64,000 nucleotides of DNA, taken from positions 1 through 64,000 of the forward strand of contig NZ_JAPFQO010000015.1 in NCBI RefSeq assembly GCF_026241195.1, written 5' to 3'. Every line of letters begins with the position of its first letter. Position 1 is the first letter of the stretch. The translations under genes and the position numbers were made by a program. A model generated the notes under the pieces. The model was not told the origin of the DNA, did no database searches, and was given only the letters and a program-made list of their open reading frames with translations. This stretch comes from Pontibacter anaerobius (GTDB lineage: Bacteria > Bacteroidota > Bacteroidia > Cytophagales > Hymenobacteraceae). Positions 52,921 through 60,003 of the stretch are shown in pieces.

Positions 52921-54126
52921 TTAGTCAAACATATCGCCTTTGCGTACTTTGCCGTCGCCGTCCTCGTTCCAGCTCATCGGGTACTTCTCGTCCAGGTATG
53001 GCATGGCGTCCACGGTTAAATGCAGCGGCTTAAAGGTGTCGATCATCACGGCATACTCCTCTGTTTCCTTCTTGCCGATGCTTGCCTCCACGGTGCCTGG
53101 GTGCGGCCCGTGCGGGATGCCCCCAGGGTGGATGGTGAACGAGCCACGGTCCACGCCTTTGCGGCTCATAAAGTTGCCCTCCACATAGTATAGCACCTCG
53201 TCGGAGTCTACGTTGGAGTGGTTGTAAGGCGCCGGAATGGCCAGCGGGTGGTAGTCGAACAGGCGTGGCACAAAAGAGCAGATCACGAAGTTGTGCGCCT
53301 CAAAGTTCTGGTGCACGGGAGGCGGCTGGTGGATGCGGCCTGTTATCGGCTCAAAATCCTTGATATTGAAGGCATATGGATAGAAGTAGCCATCCCAGCC
53401 CACGGCATCAAACGGGCTGGACTTGTAGTAGAACTGGTGCAACTCTCCCTCCTTTTTCACCTGCACCAGGTACTCGCCTTTCTCAGTTTCGGTGATAAGC
53501 TCTACCGGCGGGCGCATGTCGCGCTCGCAGAACGGCGAGTGCTCCAGTAGCTGGCCAAAGTGGTTGCGGTAGCGGCGCGGCGTCTCTATCGGGCTAAACG
53601 ACTCGATCACCAGCAGCCTCACCTGGCTGTCGCTTTTATCGAAGCGGAATTTATGGATAACCGTGCGCGGGATCACCAGGTAATCGCCAGGGCCGAACGG
53701 GATGCGTCCCATCTGGGTCAGCAGGTCGCCGGTGCCATCGTGCACAAACACCACCTCATCGGCCTGTCCGTTCTTGTAGTAGTAGTCCATCTCCAGCTCC
53801 GACGGGTTGCAGAGGCTGATGGCCACATCGTTGTTGAACAGCATTGTTTTGCGGGCGCTGAGGTAGTCGGTTCCGGTGGCATTTACCTCCACGGTGCGCA
53901 GGTGCTGCGGCGCCAGTTTCACGCCCTCCGCCCTTTTCGGGGCAAACGGCTTTGGCTCCCCAATGCGGCTAATCTGTGTGGGCGGGTTAATATGGTACAG
54001 CAACGAAGAAACACCGCTAAAGCCCAGCGTACCCACCAGCTGCTCTGCATAAAGGCTGCCGTCAGGTTGCCGGAACTGTGTGTGGCGTTTTTGCGGGATC
54101 TCCCCGAGTTTATAGTAAAAAGCCAT
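52921..54126 (-). CDS. hmgA: Homogentisate 1,2-dioxygenase
   Basis: A 401-aa enzyme that opens the aromatic ring of homogentisate to maleylacetoacetate in tyrosine/phenylalanine degradation. The iron ligands lie in APYNHSNVDSDEVLYYVEGNF (His and Glu) and FTIHPGGIPHGPHPG (His). It is shorter than the human enzyme (445 aa), as in many bacterial forms. Other pathway genes (hpd, fahA, maiA) are not nearby. Confidence 0.95.
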   Translation of the reverse strand: MAFYYKLGEIPQKRHTQFRQPDGSLYAEQLVGTLGFSGVSSLLYHINPPTQISRIGEPKPFAPKRAEGVKLAPQHLRTVEVNATGTDYLSARKTMLFNNDVAISLCNPSELEMDYYYKNGQADEVVFVHDGTGDLLTQMGRIPFGPGDYLVIPRTVIHKFRFDKSDSQVRLLVIESFSPIETPRRYRNHFGQLLEHSPFCERDMRPPVELITETEKGEYLVQVKKEGELHQFYYKSSPFDAVGWDGYFYPYAFNIKDFEPITGRIHQPPPVHQNFEAHNFVICSFVPRLFDYHPLAIPAPYNHSNVDSDEVLYYVEGNFMSRKGVDRGSFTIHPGGIPHGPHPGTVEASIGKKETEEYAVMIDTFKPLHLTVDAMPYLDEKYPMSWNEDGDGKVRKGDMFD

Positions 54127-54191
54127 GTATGATTCGTTTTTAAGGTGTCGTTGTTTTCTGGGTAAAGGGATCTATTCGTATCTCGTAGCAT

Positions 54192-54269
54192 GTATCAAGT
54201 AGCACGACTGCGTTTTTAGACTAAAGATCACTTATCAGGTCGTGTTACGTGTGTCGTGCTACTTGATAC
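54192..54269. repeat. 17-bp perfect inverted repeat with 44-bp spacer
   Basis: GTATCAAGTAGCACGAC (54192-54208) and GTCGTGCTACTTGATAC (54253-54269) flank an unremarkable 44-bp spacer. It lies between the end of the S41 peptidase gene and the start of hmgA. A degraded third copy of the CGTG/TACG theme is visible at 54240-54250. It could be a terminator with a long loop or a small mobile remnant. Confidence 0.6.
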
Positions 54270-54280
54270 GGCTAAGTTAT

Positions 54281-55942
54281 TTACATACTGCCTGCAGCCA
54301 TACTTTGAGCACGGCTAAAGTGCTTTAGCCCCTGCTGGAACTCGTCATCCGACTGGTGCAGTACCGGGAAAAAGCCATCGTTCCCGTACACGCTTCGGGC
54401 TATAAAGGCCTTCAGGTGGTTGCGGAGCAGGTTCTGGGAGCGCTTAAACTGCGCCTCGTTATACTCTACCCCGGAAATTTTAGCCATCTGCACCACATCC
54501 TGCAGCATCTTGTCTGTTACCTCAAAAGTCTTTTTATACTTTTCGAAAGGCATTTTCTCCAGTTCCTTCTTATGCTTTTGGTAGTAGCCTAAAGTATACT
54601 CCCGGATCACGTTCTTGTTGTACAGCTGGCTAAGGTACTCCGACAGTTCCGTGGTGTCGCGGGGCACAAACACATCCGGCATAATGCCACCGCCGCCGTA
54701 CACAGCGCGCCCGCTCAGGGTTTTATACTTCAGTGAGTCTACAAACAAGCTGCTGTCTGGGTGGAAGTACTCGCCCTTCTCGAACCGGTTCAGGATATCC
54801 ATCTCATAATCATCCATTCCTTCGTCGTAAGGTTTCTGAATCGAGCGCCCGCTCGGCGTGTAGTAGCGCGAAATGGTGAGGCGCAGCTCGGAGCCATCAT
54901 TCAGCGGAATCGGCATCTGCACAAGGCCCTTGCCAAAGGAGCGGCGGCCCACGATCAGGGCACGGTCGTTATCCTGCAGGGCGCCGGCCACAATCTCGGA
55001 GGCGGATGCACTGCCCTCATCCAACAGCAGCACCAGGGATCCCTTCTCAAACACGCCCTCTTTCTGGGCAAACGTTTTGGAATCATACCTTGTGCCTTTG
55101 CCGTCGGTGTACACGATCATCTTTTCATCGTTAATAAACTCGTCAGCCATCCGGATGGCATGGTCCATGTAGCCGCCCGGGTTGCCACGCAGGTCAAGCA
55201 GCAGTTGCTCCATCCCCTGCTCCTTCAGCTTGCTCATGGCCGCCATAAACTCTTCGTAGGTGTTGGCCGAGAAGCGGCTCACTTTTATATAGCCGGTCTT
55301 GCTATCCACCATATAGCTTACATCCACCGAGTTGGTCGGGATCTTGTTGCGCTCGATGGTGAAGTTGAGTTGCTTTTTAAGGGCGTTCCGCTGGATGGTG
55401 AGGTTTACTTTGGTGCCTTTGGGGCCGCGCAGGCGCTTAAACACGCCCTCGTTGTTGATGCCGATGCCGGCTACGTTCTCCCCGTCTACTTTAATAATTT
55501 TGTCGCCGGCCTGTATACCTGCCGCCTCAGATGGGCCTCCGCTCAGGGGCGTAATCACGTAAATGGTATCTTTAAAGATGTTGAATTCCACGCCGATGCC
55601 CTCAAAGTCGCCTTCCAGGTAGGAGCGGGCCATGGCCAGTTCATCGGCGGGAATATAGGCCGTGTGCGGGTCCAGCTTCTCCAGCATTTTAGTGATGGCG
55701 TAATCCGTCAGCTCCTCCACATCCACAGTATCTACATAGTCGCGGTCTATGTAGCTGAGTATATCGCGGAATTTCAGGTAGCTCTTGGCCGTGCCCTGGG
55801 GGTTAGTGGATGATGGCGAGAACATGGTAGCCCCCAACAGCAAACCCACTACCAGCGCTAAACTTATATACAGTGGCAGCCTTATCTGGAACGCTGAATT
55901 CCGGGCGCTGCTTTTTTCCTCACCATGCTCCATCTTGTCCAT
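54281..55942 (-). CDS. C-terminal processing peptidase (S41/CtpA family)
   Basis: A 553-aa membrane-anchored protease. One N-terminal helix (about residues 22-42: LPLYISLALVVGLLLGATMF), a PDZ domain (about 110-200, with GIGVEFNIFKDTIYVITPLSGGPSEAAGIQAGD) and the S41 catalytic domain. The Ser is in LLLDEGSASASEIVAGAL and the Lys in GRRSFGKGLVQMPIPL. Cleaves the C-termini of periplasmic proteins, probably for quality control. Substrate unknown. Confidence 0.95.
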   Translation of the reverse strand: MDKMEHGEEKSSARNSAFQIRLPLYISLALVVGLLLGATMFSPSSTNPQGTAKSYLKFRDILSYIDRDYVDTVDVEELTDYAITKMLEKLDPHTAYIPADELAMARSYLEGDFEGIGVEFNIFKDTIYVITPLSGGPSEAAGIQAGDKIIKVDGENVAGIGINNEGVFKRLRGPKGTKVNLTIQRNALKKQLNFTIERNKIPTNSVDVSYMVDSKTGYIKVSRFSANTYEEFMAAMSKLKEQGMEQLLLDLRGNPGGYMDHAIRMADEFINDEKMIVYTDGKGTRYDSKTFAQKEGVFEKGSLVLLLDEGSASASEIVAGALQDNDRALIVGRRSFGKGLVQMPIPLNDGSELRLTISRYYTPSGRSIQKPYDEGMDDYEMDILNRFEKGEYFHPDSSLFVDSLKYKTLSGRAVYGGGGIMPDVFVPRDTTELSEYLSQLYNKNVIREYTLGYYQKHKKELEKMPFEKYKKTFEVTDKMLQDVVQMAKISGVEYNEAQFKRSQNLLRNHLKAFIARSVYGNDGFFPVLHQSDDEFQQGLKHFSRAQSMAAGSM

Positions 55943-56131
55943 GTTCTTAAAAGTATAAAGTTAGGTAAAATGCCACAGTACAGGCACGGCAAAGTAGTAC
56001 AATAATTTACCTTAAATATACTGAGGTCCTTTATATCTATACAAATACAAATTTGTTAAAGTTGCTAAGTGCCCCTGACACACCCCGACTGCCCCTGCTG
56101 CTACCCTCTCCAAGTGTGCCGAGCTATTAGC

Positions 56132-56153
56132 TATTTAAAATTATTCTAAATAA
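56132..56153 (+). promoter_or_regulatory. Fur-box-like site 1 of the iron operon
   Basis: TATTTAAAATTATTC followed by TAAATAA. With site 2 it shares the pattern TATTTnAAATnAnTC-TAAATAA. It lies just upstream of the -33 box. Confidence 0.6.
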
Positions 56154-56155
56154 CT

Positions 56156-56187
56156 CTTGCCTCTAATATAGGTACTGTTTAGCTTTG
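56156..56187 (+). promoter_or_regulatory. Promoter of the iron-uptake operon
   Basis: CTTG (56156-56159), 20-bp spacer, TAGCTTTG (56180-56187), 41 bp before the ATG. It is bracketed by two Fur-like boxes. Confidence 0.6.
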
Positions 56188-56193
56188 CACCAT

Positions 56194-56215
56194 TATTTGA
56201 AATAAGTCTAAATAA
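56194..56215 (+). promoter_or_regulatory. Fur-box-like site 2 of the iron operon
   Basis: TATTTGAAATAAGTC followed by TAAATAA, identical to site 1 at 19 of 22 positions. It covers the expected transcription start, so repressor binding would block initiation. Confidence 0.65.
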
Positions 56216-56227
56216 AACTTACAAAAG

Positions 56228-57346
56228 ATGCTTAACTCGATTAAAAGACACACAACACTGGCCCTTGTTGGACTAGCAGCCTGTGTATCGTTTACTTCCT
56301 GCTCAGACGATGATGAAGATGGCCCGGCTTACAACGTGCCAACAACCTATAACTTTGAGAACGTGAGTTATGCCGGCCAAACCACCAGGATGGATATGCT
56401 GGATGAGTTAAGCGACTACATTAAAACAGGCCATGAAGGTGCCCAATTAGATGCGCAGAAAATGAAGGATATGTATGCGAATACAAACAACGCGTTTTCT
56501 AACCCTGCCCTTAATGAAGCATCCTCCAAGCAACTAAAGAACAAGACCATGCTTACCGCCCAGGCCGAGTTTGAAGGTTATTTTGATGCCGTGGCCGCTG
56601 CCAGCAAGGCTCCTACCCATGTATTAGGCTTACCAGCCAGCAACGGGCAGGCAGGCCTGCTAACTACCGGGGATGGCACAAAGAGCTACCTGGTAGATGA
56701 GAATGGCGTTGAGTATGCACAGGTGATCCAGAAAGGACTGATGGGCGCCGTGTTTTATTACCAGGCCGTAGAGAGTTACCTGACAGAGGAGAAGATTGGC
56801 GCTGCGGTAGACAATACCACTGTAACGGAAGGCGAAGGCACCAAGATGGAGCACCACTGGGACGAGGCTTTCGGTTATTTCGGGGCACCCGTAGACTTCC
56901 CTGCCAACACGAGCGAGGCAAGGTACTGGGCTAATTACAGCAACCAGGTAAATGCCGCGCTAGGCAGCAACCAGGTTATGATGGATGCGTTCCTGAAAGG
57001 CCGCGCCGCCATCTCTGCCAAAGACATGAAAGGCAAAGACGAAGCCGTATCCACAGTGCGCTCAGAGTGGGAGCGCCTGGTAGCCGCCTCTGCCATACAT
57101 GAGCTGAATGCAGCCAAGAAAAACTACGCTGACCAGGCCAAGAAAAGCCACTACCTCTCCGAAGCCATCGGCTTTGTAATGGGGCTGCAGTACAAGTCTG
57201 ACCGCAAGCTAACGCAGGCGAAGTACCAGGAGGTAATAGACGCCATCGGCAGCAACCTGTATGAGACAACCACCGAGGATATCAACAACGCCATCAACAT
57301 ACTGAGCACAGTATATGACATGGACAGCATCAAAGGCCAGCTATAG
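56228..57346 (+). CDS. DUF4856-domain lipoprotein
   Basis: A 372-aa exported lipoprotein. The signal peptide ends in a lipobox (SFTSC, Cys about residue 23) and is followed by an acidic stretch (SDDDEDG), a common lipoprotein-export signal of this phylum. The rest is largely helical, with the DUF4856 features YNFENVSYAGQTTRMDMLDEL and HHWDEAFGYFGAP. DUF4856 proteins regularly accompany imelysin and TonB receptors in iron-limited regulons, which fits the Fur-like boxes upstream. First gene of a four-gene operon. A role in binding or releasing iron is inferred from context. Confidence 0.88.
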   Translation: MLNSIKRHTTLALVGLAACVSFTSCSDDDEDGPAYNVPTTYNFENVSYAGQTTRMDMLDELSDYIKTGHEGAQLDAQKMKDMYANTNNAFSNPALNEASSKQLKNKTMLTAQAEFEGYFDAVAAASKAPTHVLGLPASNGQAGLLTTGDGTKSYLVDENGVEYAQVIQKGLMGAVFYYQAVESYLTEEKIGAAVDNTTVTEGEGTKMEHHWDEAFGYFGAPVDFPANTSEARYWANYSNQVNAALGSNQVMMDAFLKGRAAISAKDMKGKDEAVSTVRSEWERLVAASAIHELNAAKKNYADQAKKSHYLSEAIGFVMGLQYKSDRKLTQAKYQEVIDAIGSNLYETTTEDINNAINILSTVYDMDSIKGQL

Positions 57347-57379
57347 CGCCTTAGACAATAGTTAGTGTTTTAGATAAGT

Positions 57380-57413
57380 GCAGCTGCTGCGGTAACCACT
57401 CCGCAGCAGCTGC
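57380..57413 (+). terminator. Hairpin between the DUF4856 and imelysin genes (attenuator-like)
   Basis: GCAGCTGCTGCGG (57380-57392) pairs with CCGCAGCAGCTGC (57401-57413), loop TAACCACT. No strong T run follows, so it more likely adjusts transcript levels than ends transcription. Confidence 0.55.
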
Positions 57414-57436
57414 CTTTCGCATTTAAAGTGTATCAT

Positions 57437-58552
57437 ATGAAAGTTCTTAAAAAGTATACCTTAGGCGCTTTTGCCTGCCTTTCCATACTTAGCAGCTGCG
57501 GCTCTGATAGCGACAGCACTGACCCCAACACGGACTATGACCGCCAGACGATGCTGGCTAACTATGCTGAAAGCCTGATTGTGCCGGCGTACAGCGCTTT
57601 CCAAACCAAGGTAGAGGCCATGAGCACAGCAGTGGATGCTTTTGTAGCGGCTCCTTCCACCGAGACCCTGGCAACGGCACGCACGGCTTACTTGGAGGCT
57701 TACAGGACCTGGCAGGAAGTGAGCGTATATGAGTTTGGCCCCGCCGAGGAGCAGATGCTGCGCGAGCGCCTGAACAAGTACCCTACCACCACCAGCCAGA
57801 TCGAAAACAACATTGCCTCAGGCTCTTACGACCTGCAAACGACCGCCAATATGTCTGCCATCGGGTTTCCGGCCCTGGATTACCTGTTGTACACCAATGC
57901 TACCGATGCCGAAGTAGTGGCACTTTATACTTCCGATGCCAACGCTGCCAACCGCAAAAAGTACCTGCAGGATGTGAGCAGCCTGGTAAAGCAGCGCACG
58001 GCCGCCGTGTACAATGGCTGGACCAGCGGCGACTATGCCGCCACGTTCAAGAACTCGCCGGGCACAGCGGTGGGTAGCGCGGTAGGCAACCTGGTAAACG
58101 GGCTCAACTCCGATATAGACATCACAAAGCGTTACAAAGTGGGCACACCGGCCGGCAAGTATACCATCGGGAACGCGCTGCCGGACAAGGTAGAGGCTTA
58201 CTACAGCCAAAACTCGCTGGAGCTGCTAAAGCAGAACATCCGTGCCGAAAAGGCCATTTTTATGGGCCTGGCGGCAGACGGCACCAACGGCCCCGGCTTA
58301 GACGATTACCTGGACCACGTGAAGGCTCCTTACCAGAACGGTTTGCTATCCGATGCCATTGAGGCCCAGTTTGATGCCGCACTTGCTGCTGCCAACGCCA
58401 TACAGGGTCCGTTGTCAGAGGCGGTAATTTCGCAGCCAGCTGCCGTTATGAAAGTATATGACGAGCTGCAGAAACTCATCGTACTCACAAAGACCGATAT
58501 GCCAGCTGCACTTGGTGTTACCATCTCTTACAACGATAACGACGGCGATTAA
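57437..58552 (+). CDS. Imelysin-family lipoprotein (M75-like, iron-regulated)
   Basis: About 371 aa. The ATG at 57437 is preferred over an in-frame GTG at 57428 because it starts the lipoprotein signal MKVLKKYTLGAFACLSILSSC. The mature protein has the imelysin fold, with repeats of long helices; the landmark EAYRTWQEVSVYEFGPAEE stands where EfeO-type proteins have their helix with a metal-binding motif (the GxHxxE motif is altered to FGPAEE). Imelysins are periplasmic or surface proteins tied to iron uptake. 90 bp after the DUF4856 gene, same operon. Confidence 0.9.
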   Translation: MKVLKKYTLGAFACLSILSSCGSDSDSTDPNTDYDRQTMLANYAESLIVPAYSAFQTKVEAMSTAVDAFVAAPSTETLATARTAYLEAYRTWQEVSVYEFGPAEEQMLRERLNKYPTTTSQIENNIASGSYDLQTTANMSAIGFPALDYLLYTNATDAEVVALYTSDANAANRKKYLQDVSSLVKQRTAAVYNGWTSGDYAATFKNSPGTAVGSAVGNLVNGLNSDIDITKRYKVGTPAGKYTIGNALPDKVEAYYSQNSLELLKQNIRAEKAIFMGLAADGTNGPGLDDYLDHVKAPYQNGLLSDAIEAQFDAALAAANAIQGPLSEAVISQPAAVMKVYDELQKLIVLTKTDMPAALGVTISYNDNDGD

Positions 58553-58560
58553 AGAATAGC

Positions 58561-58601
58561 TTTCTGCGGCTACACTGCTAAAGTAATACAGGCCGCAGAA
58601 A
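58561..58601 (+). other. Hairpin between the imelysin and HTTM genes
   Basis: TTTCTGCGGC (58561-58570) pairs with GCCGCAGAAA (58592-58601), 21-nt loop. Possible RNA-processing or attenuation site within the operon. Confidence 0.45.
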
Positions 58602-58623
58602 GTATAAAAGCAAGTATAAACTC

Positions 58624-59997
58624 ATGCTCCAGAAGCTAAAGCCATACCTTACTGCACCTGCTTCCGCGGCCCCGTTGGCGGCTTTCCGCATTATTTTTGG
58701 CGGAATGATGCTGGCAAGCATTATCCGGTTTATGGCCAAAGGCTGGGTAACGGAGCTGTACGTGCAGCCCAAGGTATACTTTAGCTACTACGGCTTTGAG
58801 TGGGTGCAGCCATTGGGCGAAACAGGCATGTATGCGTTGTTTATACTGATGGCTTTGGCTGCGCTGGGCATGATGCTGGGGCTGTTTTACCGCCTCTCGG
58901 CGCTGCTGTTCTTCCTCAGCTTTACCTACGTCGAGCTCATCGACAAAACTAATTATCTTAACCACTACTACTTTGTAAGTATAGTGGCCCTGCTGCTGGT
59001 GCTGGTGCCGGCGCACAGGCATTTTTCACTGGATGTGCTGCGCAGGCCGCATACCTGGGTGAGCCACGTGCCGCGCTGGGCGGTGCTGATTTTCCAGTTA
59101 CAGCTGGGGCTAGTATATTTTTATGCGGGTGTGGCAAAACTTAACCCGGATTGGTTGCTGGAGGCCATGCCGCTGCGCTACTGGCTGCCGGCCCACACGC
59201 ACCTGCCGCTTATCGGACCGCTGCTCGACGAGGTATGGGTAGCGTACCTGTTCTGCTGGTTCGGCGCCTTTTATGACCTTACCATCCCGTTTTTCCTGAG
59301 CTGGCGCAAGAGCAGGCCGTTGGCATACTTCACGGTTATCGTGTTTCATGTGCTTACGGCGGTGCTGTTCCAGATCGGCATGTTCCCTTACATCATGATG
59401 GTGAGTACCCTGATCTTCTTCTCCGAGGGCTTCCATGAGAAGGTGCTGAACGGGCTCAGAAGTGTAGCCAAAGTACGTACCCCTGCTTTCCCGAAGTTTG
59501 CGGAGGTATCTGCACAGCCGCTGCTGCTGAATTTACTGGCGGTATACTTTGTGCTGCAGGTGCTGGTGCCGTGGCGCTTTATATTTTACCCCGGCCCGCT
59601 CTTCTGGACCGAGCAGGGCTACCGCTTCTCGTGGCGTGTGATGCTGATGGAAAAGACCGGAACCGCCTTCTTCTTTGTGCGCGACCCAGAAAGTGGCCAC
59701 GAAATAGAGATCAACAACCGTGATTACCTGACCATCACCCAGGAAAAACAAATGGCCACCCAACCCGACATGCTCCTGCAGTTTGCCCATATGCTGCAGC
59801 AGGACTTTGCCTCCCGTGGCATACCCGGTGCGCAGGTGCGTGCCGAGGTGTATGTAAGTATGAATGGCCGCAGCAGCAAGCTTCTTATCGATCCAACCGT
59901 TAACTTAGCGGCCGAAAAAGACAGCTTCCTGCCGAAGCCCTGGATATTACCTTTAGAACAAGTCGCTCCGCCACAAGAGGCCGTGGGGCAGAAATAA
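58624..59997 (+). CDS. HTTM-domain membrane protein (vitamin K-dependent gamma-carboxylase-like)
   Basis: A 457-aa multi-pass membrane protein. The HTTM region (about residues 12-300) has several membrane helices and the family landmark DKTNYLNHYYFVSIVALLLVLVPAHRHFSLD; the C-terminal part (about 340-457) is soluble. HTTM domains are homologous to the carboxylase domain of gamma-glutamyl carboxylase, but bacterial members have mostly unknown reactions. Here the gene lies between imelysin and a TonB receptor in a Fur-type operon, so it may modify or assemble an iron-uptake component. Confidence 0.88.
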   Translation: MLQKLKPYLTAPASAAPLAAFRIIFGGMMLASIIRFMAKGWVTELYVQPKVYFSYYGFEWVQPLGETGMYALFILMALAALGMMLGLFYRLSALLFFLSFTYVELIDKTNYLNHYYFVSIVALLLVLVPAHRHFSLDVLRRPHTWVSHVPRWAVLIFQLQLGLVYFYAGVAKLNPDWLLEAMPLRYWLPAHTHLPLIGPLLDEVWVAYLFCWFGAFYDLTIPFFLSWRKSRPLAYFTVIVFHVLTAVLFQIGMFPYIMMVSTLIFFSEGFHEKVLNGLRSVAKVRTPAFPKFAEVSAQPLLLNLLAVYFVLQVLVPWRFIFYPGPLFWTEQGYRFSWRVMLMEKTGTAFFFVRDPESGHEIEINNRDYLTITQEKQMATQPDMLLQFAHMLQQDFASRGIPGAQVRAEVYVSMNGRSSKLLIDPTVNLAAEKDSFLPKPWILPLEQVAPPQEAVGQK

Positions 59998-60003
59998 ACT
60001 AAA

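Noticed and set aside
54761-55813. 350-codon open frame antisense to the S41 peptidase
   Set aside because: Same reason; the S41/PDZ protein on the other strand is unambiguous.
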